Source: Thermodesulfobacteriota bacterium (GTDB lineage Bacteria; Desulfobacterota; QYQD01). Taken from it: 64,000 nucleotides of DNA. The translations under genes and the position numbers were made by a program. The DNA lies in NCBI GenBank assembly GCA_031082315.1, contig JAVHLC010000001.1, positions 1-64,000 of the forward strand, read 5' to 3'. The notes under the pieces were generated by a model, which saw only the letters and a program-made list of their open reading frames with translations, made no database searches and was not told the DNA's origin. Below, in pieces: positions 13,166-23,573 of the stretch (the first letter of the stretch is position 1; every line of letters starts with the position of its first letter).

Positions 13166-15914
13166 AATGGGCTACTTAACCGCGCGTACCACCCAGGAAC
13201 TACAGGCTAAAATCATAGAAAAGGCCGACGAGGAGACTCTAATCCTCACCCCGGGTCGCCGTCTGGCGCGTCGGCTCCGCCATGCCTTCCGTATGTCCCA
13301 AATTGAACAGGGTCGGCGGGCCTGGCTGCCACCAAAGATAGCAACCCTGAACTCCTGGTTAAACGAGACATGGCTTGAATCCTGGCCGGAGGAATGCATT
13401 ATTTCGGATATAGCATGCCTTTGCCTCTGGAAAGAAGCGGTTGAGGAAACAGCCCTGCCCGAAGGCCTCGAATCTGACATCGGACTATATCGACTTCTCG
13501 ATGAGACCTATTCGGCAATCATCCGCCACAAGATACCGCCACTACCCAGGGATTACCTCTCCCCCCTTATTGTCTGGCGGCAAAAGGTCATAGAAATTTT
13601 CGAAGGCCGCCTGAAGGCAAAAGGATACGTCCACCCGGCCTTTTTGCCTGCTCTTATAAAAGATAACTTAAAGGACGGTAGCTGTGCCCTGCCTAAACAA
13701 ATTCTCTGCGTCGGCTTTGAGTCTCCGGCGCCGGTCGAAAACGACCTTCTGACCGGTCTGGCTAAAGACTATGGGGCTGTAATCTGCTCCACAGAATCAA
13801 ACGAACCACCCTACCTAAAGGCCGTGAGCCTCCCGGACGTGGAGCAAGAGGTCATGTGGCTGGCCCAGGATGTACTGAAAAAGGCACAGGACACGCCACT
13901 GCACCGGATCGGGGTAGTCGTACCCAACATGAGCGCCTACGCGCCGCTTGTATCCCGGGTATTCCAGGAATTGATCGGCAGCCCCACTGCCGAAAAAGGT
14001 GAAATATTCATGCCCCAAGAAGGCACAAAGAACAACGGAGATAATCCCCCCTTACCCCCCTTTAGTAAGGGGGGGGCATTATCAGGGGGGAATTACAATA
14101 TCTCCCTCGGAGAATCACTCCTCAGTCAGCCCCTCATCCAGGCTGCCCTCTTGCCCTTACGTCTTATGCTCGAAGGTGAAAAACGAGTTTCATTTCTTTC
14201 CCTGCTGCTTTCACCCTACTATGGCCTCTGGGGCCGCCACCGGGATATCCTTGCCCAGGCGGACCGTGTCTGGCGCGAATACTCTGCCGATCAGGGTCTC
14301 GGTGATCTACTGTATATCCTGCAAAAAAAGAAACCGGAAATCTTATCAGTTATCCACCCCCCCGGCCATGACCTGGCCCGTCTTATTCAAAGTCTCACGG
14401 GGAAACGGACAGGAGCCGGGTGGATTGAAACGCTTTCCCGCCTGTGGGATATAACGCAATTCCCGGCCATCGGTAACGAGCATGAAAATGGTATATTCAA
14501 ACACCTCGAGGAAAACCTGAGTACGCTGGCAAATAACCTGGGGGAGGGAAAATTAGATGCATCAACCTTCTATGCGTGGCTTAAATATGGCCTCGAAGAA
14601 ACCAAAGTCAATGTCCCCGGATACGAAGAAGCGGGCATCCAGGTCATTGGTCTCATCGAGTCCCGCGGCCTGTCTTTTGATCATCTCTATGTAGTTGGCC
14701 TTTCAGCCGGAAGCCTCCCCCAACCGGTACGCCACTTTCCTTTGCTCGCCAGAGAAGAGAAAAGTCTGGTACAGGGGGCTACAATTGACAGTCAGCATTT
14801 GTTTGCTGAGCAGGCCTTCGCCCATTTGATGACGGTGGCCCCGGCCGTCACTCTCACCCGCCCTCTGGAAGAAAAAAGCGATCTCCTGCCTGCATCTCCT
14901 TTCTGGCCGGAAGGTGAAGAAAATACCGCAGTTAACTACTGGCTGGAGCCGGGGCAGGCCTCTCTGCGGGCCGGATGGTTACGCCAAGCCCACGAAGGCT
15001 GGCGGGATTATCCCATCCCCTACCCGAATGAAGATACGCCGTTTGTACCTGCGCCCCTTCCAGATGAACTGTCAGTGACAGCTATAGAAAAAGCTATATC
15101 CTGTCCCTTTAAATTCTTTGCCGATACCGTATTGCGGCTAAGTGAGCTGCCGGAACCAACTATCGGCATTTCATCCCAGGAAAAGGGGAACAGACTGCAC
15201 CGGCTCTTTGCCCTGTTCACAAGCCGGATGCGCAAGCAGGGCGTCTCCCTTACCGACGCAGGACAAAGTGAATCCATACTGAAAGAGTGTATAGCTGAGG
15301 CGCTGGCCGACGTCACAGATAATCCATACTGGCAGATTGAACGGGAACGCTGGTCAGGGCTGCTGTCCGCCTGGCTCTGCCTGGAAAGAAAGCGGGGGGA
15401 GGAAGGCTGGCGTTGGCTCCTCGAAGAGGCCAATTTTTCGAGCCTGCAAAACGCCTCCTGGCCATTTACTGTCCACGGTCGCATCGACCGGATAGATATA
15501 AACGATGGGGAACGCAAGATATGTTGCTGGGACTATAAGACCGGCAGCGCCCCTCCGCCCACAGATATACATACCCACTTTCTTGCCCCTCAGCTCCCGT
15601 TGTATCTTCTGGCCCTCCGGAATGGAAAGATTTCCCTGCCGGTTTCATTTCAAAATCTGGCCGGGTATATCAGCCTGAAATCCGAGGGAGAAGTCCAGTT
15701 CGGTGAGCCGGTCAAAGACGAAGCGGGTTGGGAGACCTGCCTTTCCGCCTGGGAAAAAGAGATCACCAGTCTCGGCCAACGGCTTAGCGCCGGTAACTTC
15801 CCGGCCGATCCCAAACCAATACCTAAAGGCCACAGGAACGGGGCCTGCCAGTACTGCCCTTACCTGACCCTTTGCACTTATTGGAAAAAAGAGGAAGAAA
15901 ACGGCCATGTCTAA
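13155..15914 (+). CDS. addB: AddB-like PD-(D/E)XK nuclease with Fe-S cluster
   Basis: The partner of the AddA helicase in double-strand-break resection. 919 residues. The N-terminus (LTPGRRLARRL and similar) is the inactivated helicase-like domain. The nuclease domain lies at about 765-830: VHGRIDRID, then CWDYKTGSAPP with the D-(x)n-DYK catalytic triad, and QLPLYLLAL. Cysteines in AISCPFKFF (about 652) and at the end in GACQYCPYLTLC make the AddB/Cas4-type 4Fe-4S set. A proline/glycine-rich insert at residues about 296-314 comes from a G/C-rich repeat. The start codon lies inside a 7-nt repeat; ATG 13155 or 13167 is possible. Overlaps addA by 8 nt. Confidence 0.88.
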   Translation: MLMQMGYLTARTTQELQAKIIEKADEETLILTPGRRLARRLRHAFRMSQIEQGRRAWLPPKIATLNSWLNETWLESWPEECIISDIACLCLWKEAVEETALPEGLESDIGLYRLLDETYSAIIRHKIPPLPRDYLSPLIVWRQKVIEIFEGRLKAKGYVHPAFLPALIKDNLKDGSCALPKQILCVGFESPAPVENDLLTGLAKDYGAVICSTESNEPPYLKAVSLPDVEQEVMWLAQDVLKKAQDTPLHRIGVVVPNMSAYAPLVSRVFQELIGSPTAEKGEIFMPQEGTKNNGDNPPLPPFSKGGALSGGNYNISLGESLLSQPLIQAALLPLRLMLEGEKRVSFLSLLLSPYYGLWGRHRDILAQADRVWREYSADQGLGDLLYILQKKKPEILSVIHPPGHDLARLIQSLTGKRTGAGWIETLSRLWDITQFPAIGNEHENGIFKHLEENLSTLANNLGEGKLDASTFYAWLKYGLEETKVNVPGYEEAGIQVIGLIESRGLSFDHLYVVGLSAGSLPQPVRHFPLLAREEKSLVQGATIDSQHLFAEQAFAHLMTVAPAVTLTRPLEEKSDLLPASPFWPEGEENTAVNYWLEPGQASLRAGWLRQAHEGWRDYPIPYPNEDTPFVPAPLPDELSVTAIEKAISCPFKFFADTVLRLSELPEPTIGISSQEKGNRLHRLFALFTSRMRKQGVSLTDAGQSESILKECIAEALADVTDNPYWQIERERWSGLLSAWLCLERKRGEEGWRWLLEEANFSSLQNASWPFTVHGRIDRIDINDGERKICCWDYKTGSAPPPTDIHTHFLAPQLPLYLLALRNGKISLPVSFQNLAGYISLKSEGEVQFGEPVKDEAGWETCLSAWEKEITSLGQRLSAGNFPADPKPIPKGHRNGACQYCPYLTLCTYWKKEEENGHV
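14042..14095. repeat. G/C-rich inverted repeat in frame within addB
   Basis: Runs CCCCCCTTACCCCCCTTTA (left) and TAAGGGGGGGGC with CAGGGGGGAA (right) form a hairpin. It is translated as NPPLPPFSKGGALSGGNYN without breaking the frame. Related elements lie at 32072-32140 and 40624-40705. Confidence 0.75.
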
Positions 15915-18900
15915 AGAACCAGCGGATACACAAACTCGCATCCGCGCCTTATCTCCGGCCGAAAGCTTTCACGTCGAATCCCCGGCCGGCGCAGGTAAAA
16001 CCTCTCTTCTAACCGCACGGTTTATCCGTCTTCTTTCCGTAGTCGATCATCCGCATGAGATACTGGCCCTTACCTTTACCAATAAGGCGGCAAATGAGAT
16101 GCGGGAGCGGATTAATGCTCTTTTGCGCCAGGCGGAAAAGGGTGCATCGCCCGATGACCCCTGGATCAACAGCCTTTTGCCCCATGCGCAGGAGGCATTA
16201 AAAAGACACAAGATTCACATCAACCTGCTTAAGTCCCCGGACGGCCTCCGTATCATGACCTTTCACAGCTTCTGTCTCCTCCTGATCAGACAATCCCCCT
16301 GGGAGGCGCAGGTACCCTTTGATGCGGTTGTTGCCGGGGACGAAGATCAGGGGGATTTGCTCACCGAGGCCGTTCGAAATACTCAGCAACAAATCTTCGC
16401 CCTGCCCCCGGACGACCCGTTGCGTCAGGCGCTGAAACAGCGTCTCCTCCACATGAACACCAACTGGCCTGCCCTGGAGGCCGAACTAAGGCAGCTCATT
16501 GCCAGGAGAGACCTCCTGGCCGATCTTATCACCGAGGTAAAAGCAGTGCCGGATAAAGATCGCCTTGCCCGGGCCTTGGCCGGACGTCTGAGCGCTTTTA
16601 TTTCCTACAGACTGGCAGAATTGCGAAGCTCTTTTCCGGCTACGGAACTGGGCGCTAACTGGTCCTTTCTCCAGGCCCACCTGCATGAAAATAATCCCTC
16701 CTCACCCCCCCCGGCCTCCATCCCCGGTTCAGCCTGGGATGATCTGCCGGACTGGCTGGTCATAGCCAACCTGTGTCTCACAAAAGACGGTAAGCCTCGG
16801 AAGCAGTTCAGGATCACAGACGGTTTCTGCAAGAACTTTGGAGGAACGCATTGGGCAGAATGTATTAAGAGCTTACCGGAAAGAGTCGCTTCACAGCTCC
16901 GTTCACTTAGAGAACTGCCTTTGCCTGATACGCCGCTTACCGACCCGGAGGCGCTCTTTGACCTTATCCTTATGGTCGGCAAAACCATCCAGGCTTATAA
17001 CGCACTATGTCGAAGGCGCGGGGTTATGGACTATGTAGAATTGGAACTGGCAGCCCTGCGTGCCCTTGGCGGTGAAGATACCCCCGCTGATCTCCAACTG
17101 CTTCTCGACCGGAAGATACAGCATATCCTTGTTGATGAATTCCAGGATACAAGCCGCAACCAGTGGCATCTCCTGCAGCACCTTTGCGCCGGCTGGCAAC
17201 CGGGCGACGGCCGCACTGTTTTTATCGTCGGCGATCCCAAACAGTCTATCTATGGGTTTCGCAAGGCCGAGGTCTCCATTTTTATGGAGGCCAGGGAAGG
17301 CATCCCCATCCCCGGCCAGGGCTATCTAAAACTCACCCCCGTCAATTTGACCACAAACTTTCGTTCCTGTGCCAAATTGATCGATTTCACGAATGAAGTC
17401 TTCGGCCAGACGGTCATGGCCAGTCCGGATGAAGAAGTGGATGAAGTGCCTTACCAGGCATTTCTACCCGCACCGGGCAAAGAAGGCAGGGGTAGAATTG
17501 TCCTGGCGGCCTTCACCAAAAATGACGGCTCGCCGGATGAAGCCAGATTCCGGGAAGCAGGTTGGCTGGCTGGGGAAGTAAAAAGAATTTCGGCAAATTG
17601 TGACGGTAAAACCATAGGCATCCTGCTCCCAGCCCGCACCTATCTGGCTGCTTATCTGAAGGCCCTGACCGTAGAGGGCCTTCAGGTGCAGGTTCAAGAG
17701 GGAATCTTACTAAAAGAACGCCCTGAAGTAGTGGATATGCACTCCCTGGCCCTGGCCCTGGTAAGGCCCCACGATGACCTGGCCTGGACCTCGCTCCTCC
17801 GTTCCGCCTGGTGCTGGGTAGGGTTAGATATCCTCTATGGGGTATCCAGACAGAACGGAATAAGTTGGTCACAAAAGATCGAAAGGTTTAAACACAGCGC
17901 CGTCGCCCCGGAAGCATTAAAAAACCTGTGGGAATCCATCGCCTTCTACTCACCACAAATAGGACGCCGGCCACTAACCGAGGTCGTAGGTACAATATGG
18001 GAAAGCGTAAACGGCCCGGTTACAGTATGTGCCCGGTTTGGGCCGGCAGGGGTGGAAAACTGTCGCCGGTTTCTAAAAATCCTGACGGATGCTGAGTCCG
18101 GTATCCCGGAAGAGACCCTCTCCCGCCTTAACTTATTACTGGAAACCGCCTATGCCCCGCCGGATCCCCTCTCCGTTCGTTCACCGGTACAGATAATGAC
18201 TGTCCACCGTGCCAAGGGTCTGGAATTTGATGTTGTCTTCCTTCCCTACCTGGACTGGAACCCATTAGGGGGCAGCGGTAAAGACTCGCCGCCTTATCTC
18301 CTGGAACGCCTGCCCGGCTCCGCAGGTGAGCACCTTATCGCCCTGAGCCCCGACCGGCGCTTTAAAAAAGAGGATAAGACCTATAACCTCCTGAAAGACA
18401 TCCGGAAGAGACGCCAACTGGGTGAATCCAAACGCCTCTTTTATGTAGCCGCAACCCGGGCTAAAAAGGAACTTTACCTGAGCGGCCTGGTCACAGAACG
18501 AGACGGCGGATCTTCGGCCGTGAAAAACTCCTTCTTATCCTACCTCCTGGCCCACACCGAACTGAAGGCCAGGGTTGAATACCTGTCGAACCCTGTCCTC
18601 TCCGCAACAGGGGTGGCGGCGGCTATTTCACTCAAGTCAGAACTCCCGGAGCCTATTCCCTTTATTCCGGAAAGGCTGCCTTATCAGGTCATTTCTCCCT
18701 CCAGTCTTGCACATTTTCCCCTCTCCACCCCCAGGGGAGAGGGCAAGGGTGAGGGGGTATCTGCAACAGGGATTGATGGTTACAGTCTGGCCCGTGGGAC
18801 AATAATCCATCGTCTTTTTGAACAGCTAAGCAAAGGAAAGACCCTTCCGTCAGAAAGGGCCGTAGCTGTAGCCATGCTGGCTGAGGGGGTAGATAAACAT

Positions 18901-19311
18901 ACGTCTCAGGGATCAGCTAAAGGGATACTGGCCGAGGTTAAGGCCTGCCTGAAGGAAGAATTCTGCGCATACATTCTACGTCCCGATCATCCCTTTGCCG
19001 CCAGCGAGTGGATGATTGAAGATCAGCCGGTCGCAGATGCGCCGGGGCGTGCGACAGGAACCGTACGGAGCGGCATCATCGATCGTGTAGTCTTCGATGG
19101 AAACTACTGGTGGCTCGTTGACTACAAAACCACTCCCTTGCCGTCAGGCATCGGCCTTGAAGAATTCTTAAAGGAACAGGAGATGCTTTACCGTAGACAA
19201 CTCCTGACTTACCGGGAGATGCTCGCTCAGCAAAGGCAGATTGATCCGGTAAAGATAAGGCTGATATTGTATTTTACAATTATACAAAAGGCACATGAGA
19301 TAAAAGATTAA
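15907..19311 (+). CDS. addA: AddA-like UvrD-family helicase-nuclease
   Basis: An ATP-dependent 3'-5' helicase fused to a RecB-family nuclease; with AddB it resects DNA ends for recombination. 1134 residues. Helicase motifs in order: ESPAGAGKTSLL (Walker A, about 20-32), LTFTNKAANEMRERI, DEFQDTSR (motif II, about 415), VGDPKQSIYGFR, TTNFRS, MTVHRAKGLEFDVVFLP, FYVAATRAKKELYL. The nuclease is C-terminal: GIIDRVV then WLVDYKTTPLP (about 1055-1080). A PLSTPRGEGKGEGVS insert at about residue 936 derives from a G-rich repeat. Translationally coupled to addB (8-nt overlap); dinG-like gene 6 bases downstream. Confidence 0.93.
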   Translation: MSKEPADTQTRIRALSPAESFHVESPAGAGKTSLLTARFIRLLSVVDHPHEILALTFTNKAANEMRERINALLRQAEKGASPDDPWINSLLPHAQEALKRHKIHINLLKSPDGLRIMTFHSFCLLLIRQSPWEAQVPFDAVVAGDEDQGDLLTEAVRNTQQQIFALPPDDPLRQALKQRLLHMNTNWPALEAELRQLIARRDLLADLITEVKAVPDKDRLARALAGRLSAFISYRLAELRSSFPATELGANWSFLQAHLHENNPSSPPPASIPGSAWDDLPDWLVIANLCLTKDGKPRKQFRITDGFCKNFGGTHWAECIKSLPERVASQLRSLRELPLPDTPLTDPEALFDLILMVGKTIQAYNALCRRRGVMDYVELELAALRALGGEDTPADLQLLLDRKIQHILVDEFQDTSRNQWHLLQHLCAGWQPGDGRTVFIVGDPKQSIYGFRKAEVSIFMEAREGIPIPGQGYLKLTPVNLTTNFRSCAKLIDFTNEVFGQTVMASPDEEVDEVPYQAFLPAPGKEGRGRIVLAAFTKNDGSPDEARFREAGWLAGEVKRISANCDGKTIGILLPARTYLAAYLKALTVEGLQVQVQEGILLKERPEVVDMHSLALALVRPHDDLAWTSLLRSAWCWVGLDILYGVSRQNGISWSQKIERFKHSAVAPEALKNLWESIAFYSPQIGRRPLTEVVGTIWESVNGPVTVCARFGPAGVENCRRFLKILTDAESGIPEETLSRLNLLLETAYAPPDPLSVRSPVQIMTVHRAKGLEFDVVFLPYLDWNPLGGSGKDSPPYLLERLPGSAGEHLIALSPDRRFKKEDKTYNLLKDIRKRRQLGESKRLFYVAATRAKKELYLSGLVTERDGGSSAVKNSFLSYLLAHTELKARVEYLSNPVLSATGVAAAISLKSELPEPIPFIPERLPYQVISPSSLAHFPLSTPRGEGKGEGVSATGIDGYSLARGTIIHRLFEQLSKGKTLPSERAVAVAMLAEGVDKHTSQGSAKGILAEVKACLKEEFCAYILRPDHPFAASEWMIEDQPVADAPGRATGTVRSGIIDRVVFDGNYWWLVDYKTTPLPSGIGLEEFLKEQEMLYRRQLLTYREMLAQQRQIDPVKIRLILYFTIIQKAHEIKD
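18716..18758. repeat. G-rich inverted repeat in frame within addA
   Basis: CCCCTCTCCACCCCC is followed by GGGGAGAGGGCAAGGG with TGAGGGGG. It is translated as the low-complexity stretch PLSTPRGEGKGEGV. A close relative lies intergenically at 33976-34017. Confidence 0.7.
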
Positions 19312-19317
19312 ATTCTA

Positions 19318-21270
19318 ATGTCGAAAGTCCAAAACAATAATAAAATAAACAGAATCTTCGGCCCGGATGGTTTGCTTGCCAAATCCCTGCCTGGGTTTGA
19401 ACACCGTCCCGGCCAGGAAAAGATGGCCGGGGCTGTGCTCGACATACTCATCCATGAGGGGAGGCTCTTGGTGGAGGCCGGAACCGGCATCGGCAAGACC
19501 CTGGCCTACCTCATTCCGGCGGCCTTAAGCGGGCGCAGGGTAGTCATCGCCACCGGCACAAAAAATTTACAGGACCAGATATTATCCAAGGAAGTCCCCT
19601 TCCTTCAGAAACATCTCTTTCCGGAGTTGGCCGTCGTATGTCTCAAGGGTAAAAAGAACTATCTCTGCCTGCACAAATGGAAACACCTCCAGATGCAAAG
19701 CGACATCCAATTTTCGGAGCAGCTCGACCTCTGGCCGCGATTAAATGCCTGGATAGCAGAGACAAAAACAGGCGACCGGGCTGAACTGTCCTGGCTCCCG
19801 GACAAGCACCCTCTATGGAACGACATCAGCTCCTCGGCTGAACAGTGCCTGGGATCGGCCTGTACCGAGGCGGAATCTTGTTATATAAACATCCTGCGCA
19901 AAGAGGCGGCCAGGGCAGATATCATTGTGGTCAACCACCACCTGTTTTTTTCCGACATGGTAGTGCGTGACTCCGGTTATGGCGAGGTCATCCCGCGTCA
20001 TGAGGCGGTCGTCTTTGATGAGGCCCATCATATCGAAGACGTGGCCACCACCTATCTGGGCTACTCCGTGAGCGCCCATCGCCTTTCCGACCTCATACGG
20101 GATGCCGAAAAGGAGATGAACACCGGCCTGCTGGCCTCAAAGACAAAACTGGCCTGTCTCAAAAAGCTCGCTCAACTGCGCGAGCGCGTTGAGACCTTCT
20201 TTAATCTATTGCCGGTCACCGAGGGAAGGGTCAACATCCGTCGTCCCCTTGACCGGGAACCGGTTCTGGGCACTCTGCAGGAGGCCATAACCCGGCAACT
20301 GGCCGAGCAGGGCCGGGCCATGGAAGATCTGTCCGCAAAGAATGAGGGGGTTGCCCCTCTAAGCCGGCGTTTCTTTGACATAGCCCGGGATATGACCGCT
20401 ATCGCCACCATGGAAGATCCCAATATGATCTACTGGCTGGAAAAAAAAGAGCGTTCCGTCGTGCTGGCGGCATCACCCCTTGACGTTACGTCTGCCTTTC
20501 AGGCTAAACTCTATAGCCATCTGCCGGCTTTTGTCTTTACCTCGGCCACACTTACCGTAAAGGGGAATTTTGACTTTTACAAGTCGCGCGTGGGGCTCGA
20601 TGAAGAAACCATAGAGTTGAACATCCCCTCACCTTTTGATTATGCCAGGCAAACCCTTCTTTACATACCCAAAAATATTCCGGAACCGCAGTCACCAGTC
20701 TTCTGCGCCGCCCTCTCCCGGGAAATAGAAACCATCCTGGATGCCTCTTCCGGCCGGGCCTTAGTCCTTTTTACCAGCTATCGCAATATGCAGGAAGTTT
20801 ACCACATCATTAAAGACAGGCTGCCCTTCCCGCTGTTAATGCAGGGGGAAAAACCACGCCCTGTTCTCCTGGAACTATTTCAGAGAGACGTTCAGTCCGT
20901 GCTCCTGGCCACAAACAGTTTCTGGGAAGGGATAGACGTCCCGGGAGAATCCTTAAGCTGTGTTATTATAGACAAGCTCCCTTTCGGCGTTCCCTCTGAT
21001 CCGGTCATGAAAGGGCGAATCGATTGGTTGAACAGGCAGGGGAAAAATCCCTTTTCAGATTATCAACTGCCCCTCGCCGTCCTCAGTCTAAGACAGGGCA
21101 TTGGAAGGCTGATCCGTTCGAAGAATGACCGCGGGCTTCTGGCCATACTGGACGTGCGCACCCTGAAACGGGGCTATGGCGTTACCTTCCTGCAAAGTCT
21201 TCCCCAAACCCGTCTCACCCATAATTTGGAAGAGGTCAGGCGCTTTTTTCTATCCGCGCCTTCCCCATAA
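19318..21270 (+). CDS. dinG: DinG/YoaA-like Fe-S DNA helicase
   Basis: An XPD-type superfamily 2 5'-3' helicase that resolves R-loops and other blocked structures. 650 residues: HRPGQEKMA (Q region), [13 protein letters not shown] (Walker A), [10 protein letters not shown], then [14 protein letters not shown] (Fe-S cysteines), [18 protein letters not shown] (DEAH box), [16 protein letters not shown], and [14 protein letters not shown] (motif VI). No exonuclease domain, so YoaA-like. It starts 6 bases after addA and completes a three-gene repair operon. Its 3' end overlaps the convergent serS by 35 bases. Confidence 0.92.
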   Translation: MSKVQNNNKINRIFGPDGLLAKSLPGFEHRPGQEKMAGAVLDILIHEGRLLVEAGTGIGKTLAYLIPAALSGRRVVIATGTKNLQDQILSKEVPFLQKHLFPELAVVCLKGKKNYLCLHKWKHLQMQSDIQFSEQLDLWPRLNAWIAETKTGDRAELSWLPDKHPLWNDISSSAEQCLGSACTEAESCYINILRKEAARADIIVVNHHLFFSDMVVRDSGYGEVIPRHEAVVFDEAHHIEDVATTYLGYSVSAHRLSDLIRDAEKEMNTGLLASKTKLACLKKLAQLRERVETFFNLLPVTEGRVNIRRPLDREPVLGTLQEAITRQLAEQGRAMEDLSAKNEGVAPLSRRFFDIARDMTAIATMEDPNMIYWLEKKERSVVLAASPLDVTSAFQAKLYSHLPAFVFTSATLTVKGNFDFYKSRVGLDEETIELNIPSPFDYARQTLLYIPKNIPEPQSPVFCAALSREIETILDASSGRALVLFTSYRNMQEVYHIIKDRLPFPLLMQGEKPRPVLLELFQRDVQSVLLATNSFWEGIDVPGESLSCVIIDKLPFGVPSDPVMKGRIDWLNRQGKNPFSDYQLPLAVLSLRQGIGRLIRSKNDRGLLAILDVRTLKRGYGVTFLQSLPQTRLTHNLEEVRRFFLSAPSP

Positions 21271-22516
21271 GATAAGGCCTTAAAACCGGCGGAATAACCA
21301 CGCTGCCATCCGCCTGCTGGTAGTTCTCTAATATAGCTACGACTGTGCGGCCGACGGCCACGCCTGATCCATTCAGGGTATGCACCAACTCCGTCTTTGT
21401 CTTGCCCGACCGCCGGAAACGAATGTTACCACGGCGTGACTGAAAGTCTTCAAAGTTGCTGCATGAAGATATTTCCCGGAAGGTTCCCTGACCGGGCAGC
21501 CAGACCTCAATATCATACGTCTTAGCTGCGGAAAAACCGAGATCGCCGGTACAAAGCTCTATCACTTGATAAGGGAGCCCCAACTGCTGTAAGACCTCTT
21601 CCGCATCCAGGAGCAGGTTTTCCAGCTCTAAGTATGATGTCTCCGGGGTAGTAAACTTAACCAGTTCAACCTTATTAAACTGGTGCTGGCGGATAAGTCC
21701 GCGCGTATCTTTACCGTAGGAACCCGCCTCGGCCCGGAAACAGGCAGAATAGGCCACATAGCGCTTGGGTAACTCCTTCTCCTCCAGTACTTCGTCCCGG
21801 TGGATATTGGTAACCGGCACTTCCGCCGTAGGGATGAGATAATAATCCCGGCCTTCCAGTTTGAAGAGGTCTTCCTTAAATTTGGGCAACTGGCCGGTAG
21901 CCGTCATAGACGTATCGTTCACAATAAAAGGCGGCCAGACCTCTGTGTAGTGATGCCGGCTGGTATGAAGATCAAGCATGAAGTTAATCAGGGCCCGCTC
22001 CAACTGAGCCCCAAGACCTTTGTATAGGGTAAACCGGGCCCCGGAAATCTTGGCCCCTCGTTCAAAATCAAGGATGCCTAACTCCTCGCCTATGTCCCAG
22101 TGCGATCTGGGTTCAAAATCGAACTGCCTGATATCACCCCAACGTTTGGCAACCGGATTATCACTGCTGTCCTTTCCGATAGGCACTCCCTGATGAGGGA
22201 TGTTCGGAACAGACAATATAATCGCGGAAAGGGCCTTTTCTTTTTCTTCAAGAACTGTCTCCATCTCTTTAATCCTGTCGTTAACGACCCGCATCTCCTC
22301 CATAAGGTGTTCCGCTTTTTGCCCTTCTTTCTTAAGACGCCCCACCTCTTTGGAAACGAAATTGCGCCGGTTGCGCAGGTCCTCCACATCCTGGATGATC
22401 TTGCGCCGTTCACCATCCACGGCTATAAATTCATCCAAAGAAAGGTCAGAGCCTCTTTGCAGGAGCTTCTCCTTAACCAGATCAATATTATTGCGTACAA
22501 ACTTTAAGTCCAGCAT
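21236..22516 (-). CDS. serS: Seryl-tRNA synthetase
   Basis: A class II synthetase charging tRNA-Ser. 426 residues: [18 protein letters not shown], the N-terminal antiparallel coiled coil (about 30-100), motif 2 [56 protein letters not shown], and motif 3 [20 protein letters not shown]. The start chosen at 22516 (MLDLKF) has AGGAAGGA at good distance; ATGs 3 and 13 codons farther up overlap or precede that site. The 3' end overlaps the convergent dinG end. Confidence 0.96.
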   Translation of the reverse strand: MLDLKFVRNNIDLVKEKLLQRGSDLSLDEFIAVDGERRKIIQDVEDLRNRRNFVSKEVGRLKKEGQKAEHLMEEMRVVNDRIKEMETVLEEKEKALSAIILSVPNIPHQGVPIGKDSSDNPVAKRWGDIRQFDFEPRSHWDIGEELGILDFERGAKISGARFTLYKGLGAQLERALINFMLDLHTSRHHYTEVWPPFIVNDTSMTATGQLPKFKEDLFKLEGRDYYLIPTAEVPVTNIHRDEVLEEKELPKRYVAYSACFRAEAGSYGKDTRGLIRQHQFNKVELVKFTTPETSYLELENLLLDAEEVLQQLGLPYQVIELCTGDLGFSAAKTYDIEVWLPGQGTFREISSCSNFEDFQSRRGNIRFRRSGKTKTELVHTLNGSGVAVGRTVVAILENYQQADGSVVIPPVLRPYLMGKARIEKSA

Positions 22517-22875
22517 ACCATGCATCCTTCCTGTATTGGAAAATACGACTGCCCACCAGAGAGGTAACAAAACCCTGCCGGGATGTCAAAATATTTTTAC
22601 TGTGGTCTTCCTGAGCACCCTCTGGTTTCTTCGCTTCACGGCTTGCGCAGCGACCCTTTCGGGGCTCGCAGGTGGGGAATGCTTTTGCCCCTTCCAGCCA
22701 CTAAAGGGCTGCCTTTCCCCTTCCTGCTCGTCCTCGATGGGTACCCCGCTGCTCCAGCAAGTTTCGCTCACAAACACAGAGGGTTCCCTAACAGACCGGA
22801 AAACTCCAGTTTTTTTACTTTACAACCGATTGTCCGCCAGTGTAAAGGCTATACCAATTTAGAGGGCCTCAAGAA
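22517..22875. other. Gene-free 359 bp between serS and deoC
   Basis: Divergent upstream regions of serS and deoC. About 22600-22790 is GC-rich and open on the minus strand (22586-22777) but reads as low-complexity, basic peptide with no start signal. No tRNA-like or T-box motif was seen. deoC is preceded by AGAGGGCCTCAAGAA. Confidence 0.5.
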
Positions 22876-23559
22876 ATGGATACACGGGTTATTTCCTTTG
22901 CCTCATATATCGATCACACGCTGCTTAAACCAACCGCTACCCGGGCAGAGATAATCCGTCTCTGTGAAGAGGCCGTAGAATGCCAGTTTGCCTCGGTCTG
23001 TATCCCGCCCTGCTATGTATCCCTGTCCGCAGACATACTAAATGGCACGTCCATTGCCCCAGGCACGGTCGTTGGTTTTCCTCTTGGCCATAACACAACC
23101 GCCACCAAGGTAAAAGAGGCGCAAACGGCCCGGAAAGATGGCGCGCGGGAGATTGATATGGTCATCAATCGCGGTTGGATAAAGGACGGCCTCTATTCGC
23201 TGGTGGTGAAGGAAGTCCGGGAAGTAATGCAGGTCGTGCCTGATATGATCGTTAAAGTCATCATGGAATTATGCGATTTGACCGGATCAGAAAAAAGAGA
23301 AGCCGCCGCCGCCCTGCTGGAAACCGGCGCCCACTTCCTTAAGACCTCCACTGGACTGGGCAAGGCCGGAGCGACCCTTGAGGATGTGCGTTTATTGGCA
23401 GAGATTAGCCGCGGCCGCATGAAAATCAAGGCAGCGGGAGGTATTCGCCACGCCTCTGAAGCCCTGGCCTTCATAAAGTCCGGGGCTTCTCGTATCGGCA
23501 CAAGTGCGGGTGTACAAATTATACAAGAGCAATACCTTTTACTGAAAGCTGATAGCTAA
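22876..23559 (+). CDS. deoC: Deoxyribose-phosphate aldolase
   Basis: A class I aldolase splitting 2-deoxyribose-5-phosphate to glyceraldehyde-3-phosphate and acetaldehyde in nucleoside salvage. 227 residues: YIDHTLLKPTATR, VVGFPLGHNTTATKVKEA, GAREIDMVIN, the Schiff-base Lys region MIVKVIMELCDLT (usual KVIxET), FLKTSTGLGKAGAT, and the second Lys in KIKAAGGIRH. The final residues LKADS and the TAA are encoded by a 7-nt-period repeat beginning at about 23541, so the native C-terminus may have been shorter or different. Confidence 0.93.
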   Translation: MDTRVISFASYIDHTLLKPTATRAEIIRLCEEAVECQFASVCIPPCYVSLSADILNGTSIAPGTVVGFPLGHNTTATKVKEAQTARKDGAREIDMVINRGWIKDGLYSLVVKEVREVMQVVPDMIVKVIMELCDLTGSEKREAAAALLETGAHFLKTSTGLGKAGATLEDVRLLAEISRGRMKIKAAGGIRHASEALAFIKSGASRIGTSAGVQIIQEQYLLLKADS

Positions 23560-23573
23560 AAGCTGACAGCTTG
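23541..23573. repeat. 7-nt-period arm at the deoC stop codon
   Basis: GCTGANN-type heptamers from 23544 to 23572. The deoC TAA (23557-23559) is inside the array. Confidence 0.65.

Noticed and set aside
22586-22777. 63-codon minus-strand frame with a GVPIEDEQEGE-like sequence
   Set aside because: No start signal, low complexity, and it overlaps the presumed promoter regions of serS and deoC; GC-rich patch only.
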